Of a stretch of DNA of 29,964 bases, positions 1 to 8,978 are shown piece by piece (positions within the stretch are counted from its first letter, which is position 1; each line of letters begins with the position of its first letter). A model generated the notes under the pieces. That model worked only from the letters and a program-made list of their open reading frames with translations, ran no database searches and was not told where the DNA came from. Origin of the DNA: CAYVXE01 sp964455375 (GTDB lineage Bacteria > Zhuqueibacterota > Zhuqueibacteria > Oceanimicrobiales > Oceanimicrobiaceae); assembly GCA_964455375.1 (NCBI GenBank), contig CAYVXE010000047.1, positions 1-29,964 of the forward strand, in the 5' to 3' direction. Made by a program: the position numbers and the translations under genes.

Positions 1-159
1 TAAGTGCCACGCTCCATTGGCTTCGGCTGCCAATTTTTCAAGAACAGGGCCCAAAATCCGGCAGGGTCCACACCATTCCGCCCAAAAATCCACAACAACC
101 GGTATTTTTTTACTGGTTTCAAGAACATCTTTTTGAAAATCCAATACAGTGTTTTCCAT
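1..159 (-). CDS. Thioredoxin-fold protein, N-terminal part (cut by window edge)
   Basis: The minus strand encodes 53 residues from an ATG at 159 and runs off the left edge without a stop. The protein starts MENTVLDFQKDVLE and carries WAEWCGPCR, the redox-active CxxC of thioredoxins, about 30 residues in. The sequence after it (ILGPVLEKLAAEANGAW) resembles the CnoX/YbbN group, a thioredoxin domain followed by TPR repeats, more than classic TrxA. The rest of the gene is not visible, so this assignment is open. Two consecutive ATGs occur (162 and 159). A GGGGAG ribosome site at 166-171 is better spaced for the second. The gene is divergent from hemA. Its role is disulfide reduction, or holdase/chaperone activity if it is YbbN-like. 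Confidence 0.85.
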   Translation of the reverse strand, partial: MENTVLDFQKDVLETSKKIPVVVDFWAEWCGPCRILGPVLEKLAAEANGAWHL

Positions 160-511
160 CATTTTCTCCCCATTTCCGTTGCAGTATTTGTAGAAATCTA
201 TCGTCAAAACATAAACGATAGAGCCATTTTTTTTGTTCCTGTCTTTTTGGGATATTTTCCAACATGGAATCATGTTTTTTTCATTTTGAAAAAAAGTCTT
301 GCACTATATTCCTGTTTTTGCAAAACCTGGAAACCAACTCGCAACATTTCCAGAATTATAAAATAATCCTAACCACTGTAATTACAATTATCTATTGCTG
401 ACTTTATATTTTTCTCGCATTTAATTTCGACATTACAAATTGGTGGCACTATTTTTGAACAGGAAATCACACCTATTCCGAATTTTGACGAAAGCGACCG
501 AAAGAATTATC
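160..511. promoter_or_regulatory. Divergent intergenic region between the thioredoxin gene and hemA
   Basis: About 350 bases of AT-rich sequence without a convincing gene. A plus-strand open frame here has no family features and overlaps the thioredoxin gene antisense. The region must hold the promoters for both flanking genes. I see no clear -35/-10 pair. A perfect hairpin lies at 197-222 (listed separately). Confidence 0.5.
197..222. repeat. 8-bp inverted repeat (hairpin) upstream of the thioredoxin gene
   Basis: TCTATCGT (197-204) and ACGATAGA (215-222) are exact reverse complements separated by 10 bases. On the plus strand a run of T follows a few bases later, as in a terminator, but no plus-strand gene precedes it. 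On the minus strand it lies about 35 bases before the thioredoxin start and could be a leader hairpin or an operator. Function is inferred only. Confidence 0.4.
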
Positions 512-1816
512 ATGGAAATTATACTTTTAGGATTCGACCACAGCACAACACATGTCAATTTACGCGAAAAAGTAGCCTTCCCCCCCCAATTGATTAAAAA
601 TGCTTTGACGCGTTTGGTACAGAAACAACACACTATCGGCACAATTAGAGAAGCCGTCATTCTTTCCACATGCAACCGTGTGGAAATTTACTGTGCTGCT
701 GAAAATCAAAACATTGCCATTGCAACAGTCAAGGATTTTATAGCAAAATTTCATGGCCTTTCCAGGGAAGAATTTGAACAAAGGCTGCAAATTTTATCTA
801 ATAAAGACGCCGTTGAACACTTATTCTTAGTTGCAGGAAGCCTCAAATCCATGGTCCTGGGAGAGAATCAAATACAGGGACAAATAAAAGAAGCTTTTGA
901 AACGGCTCAAAGCTGCCGCAGTGTAGGACCAATTTTAACACACATCTTTCAAAGCGCCTTAACAGTGGGAAAACGCGTACGCAGCGAAACAATTATCAAT
1001 CAGAATTCCCTTTCCATTAGTCATGCTGCGGTTAATTTCCTCGGTGAAAGTTTTGAAGATCTAAGCACCAAAAATGTCCTGGTCGTCGGAAGTGGAAAAA
1101 TGGGGCGGATGGCTGTAAAGGCCTTGCTCAAATCCGGATGCCCCAATATAACCATCGTTAATCGAACGAAAGAAAGTGCAAAACAATTCGCTGAGGAGTT
1201 AGGAGTTCAGGCGTTTGGATTTGATCACTTCGAAGACTGCCTTTCTCAGACGGATGCTGTCATCAGCTCAACCGGAGCACCTGAACCAATTTTACACAAA
1301 GACAATCTCAGAAGGGTGATGCAAACACGTCATGACAGACCTTTGCATATTATTGATATTGCTGTTCCCCGGGACGTTGCGCCCGATGTGACAGAAATCA
1401 AAAATGTCATTTTACACAACATTGATCATTTGAAATCAGAAATCGAAGCTAATCTTAGCAAACGCGCCAATGAAATCAATAAAGTAAAAGACATCGTGCA
1501 TGATGAACTGGAAAAATATGCGAATTGGATTCAGACATTGAAGGTAACGCCTATTATTTCAGATTTAAAAAATCAGGCCGAGCAGATCAGGGAATTGGAA
1601 CTACAACGCGCGCTGCATCGTTTAGGAGACAGTATTTCGGAAAATGACGGTCTTATCCTTGAAGAACTGACTAAAAGAATCATCAATAAAATGCTCCACA
1701 ATCCAATTATTCAGTTACGTGAACAAGCTAATGAGGCGAAAGAACAAAACTTTACCTCCACCGTACGCACGCTCTTTGGATTAAACGAGCTTTCGACGGT
1801 GGACTATGACAACTAA
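512..1816 (+). CDS. hemA: Glutamyl-tRNA reductase
   Basis: Reduces glutamyl-tRNA(Glu) to glutamate-1-semialdehyde with NADPH, the first committed step of C5-pathway tetrapyrrole synthesis, in the cytosol. The 434-residue product has the family's usual length. The N-terminal catalytic domain contains LSTCNRVEIY with the thioester-forming Cys54. VLGENQIQGQ follows near residue 115. The NADPH-binding GSGKMG is at 193-198, and the C-terminal helical dimerisation domain follows. I chose the ATG at 512 because MEIILLGFDHSTTHVNLREK matches the family N terminus. An upstream in-frame TTG would add about 24 non-conserved residues. It opens a nine-gene heme cluster and overlaps hemC by 11 bases. It is often the regulated step, but no regulatory site is recognisable here. 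Confidence 0.97.
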   Translation: MEIILLGFDHSTTHVNLREKVAFPPQLIKNALTRLVQKQHTIGTIREAVILSTCNRVEIYCAAENQNIAIATVKDFIAKFHGLSREEFEQRLQILSNKDAVEHLFLVAGSLKSMVLGENQIQGQIKEAFETAQSCRSVGPILTHIFQSALTVGKRVRSETIINQNSLSISHAAVNFLGESFEDLSTKNVLVVGSGKMGRMAVKALLKSGCPNITIVNRTKESAKQFAEELGVQAFGFDHFEDCLSQTDAVISSTGAPEPILHKDNLRRVMQTRHDRPLHIIDIAVPRDVAPDVTEIKNVILHNIDHLKSEIEANLSKRANEINKVKDIVHDELEKYANWIQTLKVTPIISDLKNQAEQIRELELQRALHRLGDSISENDGLILEELTKRIINKMLHNPIIQLREQANEAKEQNFTSTVRTLFGLNELSTVDYDN

Positions 1817-2708
1817 ACCAAACAATCTCCGGATCGGTACCAGACGCAGCGCTCTGGCAAAAACTCAAACCAACCAGGTTGCCGCACACCTTTCAAAACT
1901 TTATCCTGAACTTAAAATCGATATTATTGAAATCGTCACCACAGGTGACAAAGTTCTAAATACCGCCCTTAATCAAATGCCCGGTAAGGGCGTTTTTGTC
2001 AAAGAGATAGAAGAAAAACTTCTGGCTGGCGATATCGATATGGCGGTACACAGCATGAAAGACCTGCCCACGGAATTCCCGGAAGGTCTCAAAATCGGTG
2101 CAGTGACGACGAGAGTTGACCCTCGGGATGTGTTCGTCAGCCGTTTAGGTTTGACCCTTGGGGAAATGCCGGCAGGCGCAAGGATTGGCACAAGCAGTTT
2201 GCGACGGCAGGCGCAACTTCTCAAATTCCGCGACGATCTTGAGATTGTTGATATTCGCGGCAATATCGACACCCGTTTGAGAAAATCAGAATCCGATCCT
2301 TATGACGGCATTGTCCTTGCGGCAGCAGGTCTCATTCGTATGGGCTGGCAGGAGCGCATTCACGAATATATTTCCTGCGATGTGATGATCCCTGCAGTGG
2401 GACAGGGTGCGGTTGGCATTGAGATTCGGGACCATGACAAAGACACGGCTGACTTGATTGCCCCTCTCAATGATGTTGCAACTGAACTATCTGTAAAAGC
2501 TGAAAGGATCTTTCTGGATGGCATGGGAGGCGGATGCCACGCTCCAATGGGGGCTTATTGCAATAACAAAAATGGACACGTTGTACTTAAAGCCTTTAAG
2601 GCGGAAGCAGATGGCAGTCAATTTCAACGTGCAGAATTGCAGGGGCAATTAAGTGAAGCCGCCGATTTAGCACACAGGATTGTAGAGACATTTCAGCAAC
2701 ATCTTTGA
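1806..2708 (+). CDS. hemC: Porphobilinogen deaminase (hydroxymethylbilane synthase)
   Basis: Polymerises four porphobilinogen molecules into the linear tetrapyrrole hydroxymethylbilane. The 300-residue protein has all the family landmarks: LRIGTRRSALAKTQT at the start, TTGDK near 46, GKGVFVKEIEEKLL near 60, AVHSMKDLPTEFP near 80, GTSSLRRQAQ near 128 and DIRGNIDTRL near 149. Cys244 in GGGCHAPMGAY is the attachment site of the dipyrromethane cofactor. The start codon lies inside the end of hemA (11-base overlap), so the two are probably translationally coupled. hemD follows after 10 bases. Confidence 0.97.
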   Translation: MTTKPNNLRIGTRRSALAKTQTNQVAAHLSKLYPELKIDIIEIVTTGDKVLNTALNQMPGKGVFVKEIEEKLLAGDIDMAVHSMKDLPTEFPEGLKIGAVTTRVDPRDVFVSRLGLTLGEMPAGARIGTSSLRRQAQLLKFRDDLEIVDIRGNIDTRLRKSESDPYDGIVLAAAGLIRMGWQERIHEYISCDVMIPAVGQGAVGIEIRDHDKDTADLIAPLNDVATELSVKAERIFLDGMGGGCHAPMGAYCNNKNGHVVLKAFKAEADGSQFQRAELQGQLSEAADLAHRIVETFQQHL

Positions 2709-2718
2709 GTAGAAATTA

Positions 2719-3501
2719 ATGGGTACTTTACAAGGAAAAAGAATTGTCGTAACCCGAGCCGAAGAACAAGCCGACGACATGATCAGTAGGTTAAAGAGCT
2801 TGGGAGCGGAAGTCGTTCACCTCCCAATGATTGAGTTCGTTCCGCCAGACTCCTGGCACGATTGTGACCAGGCCATTGAAAAATTACCCAATTACAACTG
2901 GATTATTTTTACATCTGTAAACGGTATTCGGTTTTTTTTAAGAAGAGTAGAAGAGAAGAAAACGCCGCTTGCAGCCTTGACTGAAAAATCAATTGCTGCG
3001 GTGGGTGAGCGCACAGCTACAGAATTAACATCTCTTGGCCTCACCGTCGATTTAATCCCTGAACGCTACGATGCCGAAGGATTGGTAGAAGCCTTCAAGA
3101 AACTCGATTTAAAAGATGTCAGGATGTTACTCGTGCAACCGCAGAAAAGCCGGGATTTTCTGGCACGGCATCTCAGGGACATGCAGGCGCAGGTGGATAT
3201 CGCGGTCGTCTACAAAAATCAGCCTACCGATGCGAAGACGTTAAATCAATCTGCTGCAATCATGAACGGCTCTATGATCGATGTTGTTACATTCACAAGT
3301 CCTTCAACGGTGCGAAATTTTGCCAAATTATTTGGTTCGGAAAAATTGACTAAGTGGATTGACCACGGTTGTAAAACAGCGGCCATCGGCAACATAACGG
3401 CAGCCGCCCTGACTGAGTTACATTTGCCGGTGGATATTTTGCCTGAAAAAGCGACCGCTTCGGATTTGATTGATAAAATTGCGGATTATTTTCATGAGTG
3501 A
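2719..3501 (+). CDS. hemD: Uroporphyrinogen-III synthase
   Basis: Closes hydroxymethylbilane into uroporphyrinogen III with inversion of ring D, the last step shared by all tetrapyrroles. The family is poorly conserved. At 260 residues this protein has the usual length, starts GKRIVVTRAEEQADDMISRL, and has a C-terminal half with VVTFTSPSTVRNFAKLFG and AAIGNITAAAL, typical of the second lobe. Its place between hemC and hemE supports the call. It overlaps hemE by 8 bases (ATGAGTGA), indicating translational coupling. Confidence 0.93.
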   Translation: MGTLQGKRIVVTRAEEQADDMISRLKSLGAEVVHLPMIEFVPPDSWHDCDQAIEKLPNYNWIIFTSVNGIRFFLRRVEEKKTPLAALTEKSIAAVGERTATELTSLGLTVDLIPERYDAEGLVEAFKKLDLKDVRMLLVQPQKSRDFLARHLRDMQAQVDIAVVYKNQPTDAKTLNQSAAIMNGSMIDVVTFTSPSTVRNFAKLFGSEKLTKWIDHGCKTAAIGNITAAALTELHLPVDILPEKATASDLIDKIADYFHE

Positions 3502-4540
3502 ATCATTAGCAAACGATTTGTTACTGCGGGTGTGCCGGCGGGAAAAAGTTGAGCGAACGCCGATTTGGATCATGCGTCAGGCCGGACGCTACCTGCCTGA
3601 ATATCAGGCTGTGCGGAAAAAAGCGGATTTTATGACCATGTGCAGAACGCCGGAATTGGCGGCCGACGTCACGTTGCAGCCGGTGGACATAATCGGTGTG
3701 GATGCCGCAATTATTTTTTCAGATATTCTTGTGGTTCCCCAGGCCATGGGGATGGAACTGAACTTTTATGAAGGAAAGGGCCCGGTGTTTGCAAGCCGAC
3801 TTGAACGGCAAGACGATTTCGACAGACTGCGTCCGGTCAACCCTGAGCATGACCTCAAGTTCGTTCTTGACGCGCTTCAGATCGTGCGCGAGGAATTATC
3901 GAACCGGGCGCCGCTCATCGGATTTGCCGGTGCGCCCTGGACCCTTGCCGCCTACATGGTTGAGGGACACGGATCCAAGAATTTTACCGAAATCAAACGC
4001 CTCATGTACGAAAAGCCGGAAACGCTTAAAACGCTTTTGGATAAACTGGCCGTTGCGGTTGCCGATTTTTTAAATGCACAAATAAAGGCAGGCGCTCAGG
4101 TCGTGCAACTTTTCGATAGCTGGGCAGGCATGTTACCTCCGGACGCTTTCAGAGTTTTCTCACTGCCGTACATCGAAAAAGTCGTCAGCCGCGTTAAAGA
4201 CAGCGGTGCCCCGATCATTGTTTTTGCCAAAGACGCCGGACACTCCTTCGGGCAACTCTCGCAGATCGGTGCGGACGTCCTCAGCGTCTCATGGACTGAA
4301 GAACTGGCCGTTGCCGGGAAAAGGGTCAAAGGCAACGTTGCTCTGCAGGGAAATCTCGACCCCACCGTCCTGTTTGCACCCACAGACGTCATCAAACAGG
4401 AAGTTTTGAAGGTGTTGGAAAAGGCGAAAGGTTACGACCACATTTTTAACCTGGGGCATGGCATCCTGCCACAAACGCCGGTGGAAAATGCGAAAGCGCT
4501 TGTGCAATTTGTAAAAGAGGAAAGTGTAAGATTTCATTAA
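3494..4540 (+). CDS. hemE: Uroporphyrinogen decarboxylase
   Basis: Removes four carboxyl groups from uroporphyrinogen III to give coproporphyrinogen III, without a cofactor. The 348-residue TIM-barrel protein carries the N-terminal signature RTPIWIMRQAGRYLPEYQ, GVDAAIIFSDILVVP, the second signature GFAGAPWTLAAYMVEG and the C-terminal NLGHGILPQTPVENA. The ATG at 3494 lies inside the end of hemD. An earlier in-frame start at 3470 adds eight residues that do not fit the family, so I rejected it. A 63-base spacer separates it from hemN. Confidence 0.97.
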   Translation: MSESLANDLLLRVCRREKVERTPIWIMRQAGRYLPEYQAVRKKADFMTMCRTPELAADVTLQPVDIIGVDAAIIFSDILVVPQAMGMELNFYEGKGPVFASRLERQDDFDRLRPVNPEHDLKFVLDALQIVREELSNRAPLIGFAGAPWTLAAYMVEGHGSKNFTEIKRLMYEKPETLKTLLDKLAVAVADFLNAQIKAGAQVVQLFDSWAGMLPPDAFRVFSLPYIEKVVSRVKDSGAPIIVFAKDAGHSFGQLSQIGADVLSVSWTEELAVAGKRVKGNVALQGNLDPTVLFAPTDVIKQEVLKVLEKAKGYDHIFNLGHGILPQTPVENAKALVQFVKEESVRFH

Positions 4541-4603
4541 TAATTTGGTTTTTAGCAAATTTTGATTACATTAAAACGACCATAAAAGATTCCGGAGAGA
4601 AGG

Positions 4604-6007
4604 GTGTCAAACAAGAAATTAAACCCGATAACCGTTGACATTGACATGCTCAAACGGTATAACAAGCCAGGTCCGCGCTACACCAGCTACCCGACTGCAC
4701 CGCAGTTTACAACCGACTTTGGGCCAAATGCGTTTCAGCAGGAAATTGAACAGACCAATCGGGAAAAAGAAACGGCCGACCTGTCGCTCTACTTTCATTT
4801 ACCGTTTTGCGACACACTTTGCTATTTTTGCGGCTGTACCATGCTCATTACCCGCAACCGCGACCGTATTGAAGAGTATCTAGACTATCTCATTAAAGAG
4901 ATTGAACTCGTCGGTAGGATGATTAAACCGGGCAGGAAAGTCGCACAACTGCACTGGGGCGGTGGAACACCGACTTACCTGGAACCGGATCAGACACGAC
5001 GGCTTTTTTCTGCCATTCGCGAACATTTTGACTTCCATGAAAACGCAGAAATCGGCGTGGAAATTGATCCACGGGGCATGACGGATCAACATCTCGATGC
5101 TTTAAGAGATGTCGGGTTTAATCGTGCCAGCATGGGCGTTCAGGATTTTGACCCGCGAGTACAGGAAGCCATCAATCGTCTGCAACCGGAAGACCTTACC
5201 AGAAGGATTTACGACGGACTGCGTGACCGGGGCTTCGAAAGCATCAACCTGGATTTGATTTATGGTCTGCCATTTCAAAACTTAGATTCTTTCAATCGCA
5301 CGTTAGACCGAATCATTGATATTTCACCGGACCGCCTGGCCGTGTTTAACTATGCGCATGTACCATGGATGAAAAAGCACCAAACCATTATTAAAGAGGA
5401 AACACTGCCCACAGCTTCGGATAAACTCCGTATTTTGAAGTCTACCATTGAAACGTTAACCTCCTCCGACTATATCTACATTGGCATGGACCACTTCGCA
5501 AAACCCGACGATTCTCTGACCAGGGCTTTCTACGAAAAAAAATTATACCGGAATTTTCAGGGTTACTCCACAAAGTCAGGTTGCGATTTATATGCTCTGG
5601 GAATGTCCAGCATCAGCCAACTGCAGAATGTTTATGCACAAAGTGTGAAGGAGTTACCGACTTACTATGCGGCAGTTGATGCCGGTCACATACCCACAGA
5701 GCGCGGCTACCGCCTTAACGAAGATGACCACATTCGACGGCATGTCATCACGCGCCTCATGTGTGATTTCGAACTTGATAAAGTTGATGTTGAAAAAAAA
5801 TTCGAGATTGATTTTGATGACTACTTTGACGACGCAATACAAAATCTTGAGCCGTTAGTCCTCGATGGATTAGCAGAATGCCCGAATGGTACAATTAAAG
5901 TCACGGAAATGGGACGCTTGCTCATACGCAATATCGCCATGGTTTTCGACAGATATTTGCAAAAGTCACAAGCGGACACAGAACAAATGTTCTCCAAAAC
6001 AATTTGA
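4604..6007 (+). CDS. hemN: Oxygen-independent coproporphyrinogen III dehydrogenase (radical SAM)
   Basis: Converts coproporphyrinogen III to protoporphyrinogen IX by radical-SAM oxidative decarboxylation without oxygen. The 467-residue length fits true HemN rather than the shorter HemW. Residues 65-78 read HLPFCDTLCYFCGC, giving Cys69, Cys73 and Cys76 as [4Fe-4S] ligands, with Cys78 as in Escherichia coli HemN. LHWGGGTPTYL follows near residue 125. The N-terminal PGPRYTSYPTAPQF is also HemN-like. The start is GTG at 4604, preceded by GGAGAGAAGG. No oxygen-dependent hemF occurs in the window. Confidence 0.96.
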   Translation: MSNKKLNPITVDIDMLKRYNKPGPRYTSYPTAPQFTTDFGPNAFQQEIEQTNREKETADLSLYFHLPFCDTLCYFCGCTMLITRNRDRIEEYLDYLIKEIELVGRMIKPGRKVAQLHWGGGTPTYLEPDQTRRLFSAIREHFDFHENAEIGVEIDPRGMTDQHLDALRDVGFNRASMGVQDFDPRVQEAINRLQPEDLTRRIYDGLRDRGFESINLDLIYGLPFQNLDSFNRTLDRIIDISPDRLAVFNYAHVPWMKKHQTIIKEETLPTASDKLRILKSTIETLTSSDYIYIGMDHFAKPDDSLTRAFYEKKLYRNFQGYSTKSGCDLYALGMSSISQLQNVYAQSVKELPTYYAAVDAGHIPTERGYRLNEDDHIRRHVITRLMCDFELDKVDVEKKFEIDFDDYFDDAIQNLEPLVLDGLAECPNGTIKVTEMGRLLIRNIAMVFDRYLQKSQADTEQMFSKTI

Positions 6008-6097
6008 ATGTAATCGATGATTGGCGCTTTTTGTAGCTGTTTTGTACAACAAGCCCGTGGTTTTAATTGATACGCAGATTATTAATTTTACTGAAAA

Positions 6098-7345
6098 ATG
6101 GACCCTCGAGAATTCTTAAAATATTACCGTTACGATGACCGTTTGATCACCGGTGAGTACTATTCTTCTGAGCCCATTAACGCAGAACCCGGAGACACCG
6201 TCGGGGTGGTTCTGATGAATTTAGGCGGACCGAACAACACGAGCGACATCGAGCCTTTCCTCTACAATCTGTTTATGGATCCGGTGATCATCGACATTCC
6301 GTTAAGAGGTATTTTCCGCCATTGGATTTCAAGGTTAATCTCCTCGAAACGGTCGGCAAAAGTGGCGCATGACTACCAGAAGATCGGCGGCGGTTCACCC
6401 ATAAACAGGCTCACAAAAGAACAGGCTGAGAATCTCGAAACCGTTCTGAATCGCAATTTCGGAGAATCGTCAGGTGTCACGTTCCGGGTTTACATTGCGA
6501 TGCGTTACTTTCACCCGACAACGGAAGAAACGGCTCAGCAAATGCAGCAGGACGGCGTCAACAAAGTTCTTTTAATGCCGCTGTATCCGCATTATTCCAA
6601 AACAACCACCGGCTCGTCCCTGATTTACTGGTGGCTTTTGGAGCAGCAAAAAGAAATTCCTACCTGGCCGGTCTCGTATGTATATGAGTACGCCACGCAC
6701 CCTAAATATATTCAGGCCATCAGTGCACGTATCGATGAAACACTGGAGCGGTTTCCAGCGGGGGTCAGAGACAAAATTCAATTTGTTTTCAGCGCGCATG
6801 GCACACCGGTGCAGGAAATGAAAAAACGCCGGGATCCATATTGTTGTCTGATCCATTCAACCGTTGAACAAATCATGAAATTCCGAAAACATGATTATCC
6901 GTTTCATGTGGCTTTTCAGAGTAAAGTCGGACCGGCAGAATGGCTTACGCCAAGCACTCCGGACAAACTAAAAGAATTGGCAAATCAGGGACATTCTGCG
7001 GTTCTCATTATTCCGGTGGCATTTGTTACAGACCACATCGAAACTGAATTCGAACTCAATATTCTATTCAGAGAGCAAGCAAAAGAATTTGGAATCAAAC
7101 ACTTTGAAGTTTCCGGCGGACTAAACTCACATCCCTTGTTCATAGAGGCTTTAGCAGAAGCAGCGGTCTCCCAAATCGATTTACCAAAAACCAACAACAA
7201 AACACGGTCCGGTATTTTCCGCTACACGAATTTACGAAAATTTTCAGAGAACGAAAGAAGCTGCCGCTGCCATCAATGCGAATTCATCACAGAAGCGGTT
7301 TGTTGGGAAACCAGCGAAGCATCGAAAAAAGCAGGGACTCAATAA
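6098..7345 (+). CDS. hemH: Ferrochelatase with N- and C-terminal extensions and C-terminal cysteines
   Basis: Inserts ferrous iron into the porphyrin ring. VVLMNLGGP (38-45) opens the catalytic core. SKTTTGSSL (167-175) and FSAHGTP (231-237, catalytic His234) follow, then VTDHIETEFE (310-319). At 415 residues it is longer than common bacterial enzymes (about 320). It has about 35 extra residues in front and a tail with Cys389, Cys391, Cys394 and Cys402. Some ferrochelatases bind a [2Fe-2S] cluster through C-terminal cysteines, so a cluster here is possible but inferred. The equivalent of human ligand Cys196 is Lys168. Because hemY lies next to it, the substrate is probably protoporphyrin IX, although coproporphyrin cannot be excluded from sequence alone. 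Confidence 0.95.
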   Translation: MDPREFLKYYRYDDRLITGEYYSSEPINAEPGDTVGVVLMNLGGPNNTSDIEPFLYNLFMDPVIIDIPLRGIFRHWISRLISSKRSAKVAHDYQKIGGGSPINRLTKEQAENLETVLNRNFGESSGVTFRVYIAMRYFHPTTEETAQQMQQDGVNKVLLMPLYPHYSKTTTGSSLIYWWLLEQQKEIPTWPVSYVYEYATHPKYIQAISARIDETLERFPAGVRDKIQFVFSAHGTPVQEMKKRRDPYCCLIHSTVEQIMKFRKHDYPFHVAFQSKVGPAEWLTPSTPDKLKELANQGHSAVLIIPVAFVTDHIETEFELNILFREQAKEFGIKHFEVSGGLNSHPLFIEALAEAAVSQIDLPKTNNKTRSGIFRYTNLRKFSENERSCRCHQCEFITEAVCWETSEASKKAGTQ

Positions 7346-7357
7346 AAGATAATTTGA

Positions 7358-8961
7358 ATGATGAAGCAATCTGATATAAAAGATGCTGTGATAATCGGCG
7401 GCGGTATTTCGGGACTTGCCACTGCCTACCGTCTGCAAACAGCACCGCTCGATGTCCTGCTTTTGGAAAAAAACACACGCCTCGGCGGGTCCATTCTCAC
7501 GGAAGAAATAGACGGTTTTTTAGTGGATTGCGGCCCAAACAGTACGCTGGATACAGCACCCGCTATTCGGGACTTTGTCAGGGAGATCGGGTTACAGGAG
7601 TCACGCATCAATGCCAACCCAAACGCCAGCCGGCGCTATATTCTTCGCGACGGTAAACTCCAGGCATTACCCATGAGTCCGCCAAATTTTTTATCGTCCA
7701 AATTATTTTCATGGAAAGCGAAGTTTCGCCTGCTGGCCGAGCCTTTCATAGCAGCCGCACCGGAGGACAAGGAAGAAACCATTGCTGAATTTGTTAAAAG
7801 ACGACTGGGGCAGGAATTCCTCGATTATGCCATCAATCCGTTCATTGCCGGGGTTTATGCAGGTGATCCGGAAAAGTTGAGCGTGCGAAGCGCAGTCGCT
7901 AAAATCTATGCTCTCGAAAAAAATTACGGCAGCCTGATCAAAGGCGCCATTAAAGGTGCAAAGGAAAGAAAAAAGAGGGGCGATACCGACAAAACGAAAG
8001 CCCAGCTTTTCTCTTTTCACAACGGCATGNNNNNNNNNNNNNNNNNNNNNNNNNNNNNNNNNNNNNNNNNNNNNNNNNNNNNNNNNNNNNNNNNNNNNNN
8101 NNNNNNNNNNNNNNNNNNNNNNNNNNNNNGAGGGGCGATACCGACAAAACGAAAGCCCAGCTTTTCTCTTTTCACAACGGCATGCGGGAAATCACAAACA
8201 GATTAGTAGAAAAATTAAGACCTTATGTTAAAACCGGCTGTACAATTGAGAAGATACTTCCATCTGCTGAATCCGACCATTTTTACACCGTACAATTTAC
8301 CACTCCCGATGGAAAGAAACAGGTAAAAACGAAGAGTGTTGTTTTTACCACACCGGCTTTTGTGACGTCAAAATTTCTAAAACCGTTGAACGACTCTGTC
8401 AGTAAACGACTGGAAGAAATAACCTACCCACCGGTCGCCATGGTGTTTTTGGGCTACAAACAACAACCGGAGTGCAGACCGTTAGACGGATTCGGTTTTC
8501 TGGTGCCACAGGTTGAGAACCGGAAAATCTTGGGCTGCATCTGGAGTTCGACTCTGTTCCCGAACCGGGCTCCTGCGAATGGCATCGCTTTAACAACTTT
8601 TGTGGGCGGCATGCGGCAACCGCAATTGCTGGAACAGGATGATCAACAGTTATCGAAAACCGTACTCGGGGAACTCGGCGCTATCTTAAATCTCAAAGGC
8701 AGACCGGATGTCATACGCATAAAACGCTGGGAAAAAGCGATTCCGCAATATGAAATCGGACATCAATCCCGCATAGCAACCCTTGACAACTTTGAAGCGA
8801 ACCATCCGGGGATTTTCATCTCGGGTAATTACCGGGAAGGAATCTCCGTGGGTGACTGTATTGTAAACTCGGAAAAAGTAACCCAAAAGGTGATGACCCA
8901 TTTACAGAAACCCGATAACAGGGAAATGAGTCAAGATAAAAAACTGACAACCACAATCTAA
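7358..8961 (+). CDS. hemY: Protoporphyrinogen oxidase, HemY type (contains a spurious assembly gap)
   Basis: FAD enzyme oxidising protoporphyrinogen IX (or coproporphyrinogen III) to the porphyrin, normally with oxygen. The FAD-binding fold is clear: AVIIGGGISGLATAYRL near residue 10, then LLEKNTRLGGSI and VDCGPNST. The C terminus has the FAD-closing motif GIFISGNYREGISVGDCI. The reading frame is interrupted by 100 N (8030-8129). The 55 bases before the gap (7975-8029) are identical to the 55 after it (8130-8184). Collapsing the duplicate and the N run joins codon ATG(8027-8029) to CGG(8185) in frame. The result is an intact protein of 482 residues, the normal family length. It starts 12 bases after hemH, at tandem ATGs (7358 and 7361). 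Confidence 0.94.
7975..8184. other. Assembly gap (100 N at 8030-8129) flanked by an identical 55-base overlap
   Basis: The N run is exactly 100 long. Bases 7975-8029 and 8130-8184 are the same 55-base string. This is what results when two contigs sharing a 55-base end are scaffolded without being merged, as with a de Bruijn graph k-mer of 55. The true sequence probably has one copy and no gap. Confidence 0.93.
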
Positions 8962-8978
8962 AAACGGATGAAAGAACC

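Noticed and set aside
4..366. Plus-strand open frame of 120 codons at the left edge
   Set aside because: It is antisense to the thioredoxin gene in its first half and has no family features. The minus-strand WCGPC protein explains the region.
8030..8129. hemY as a pseudogene or two separate genes
   Set aside because: The break is a placeholder gap with duplicated contig ends, and the joined frame is intact.
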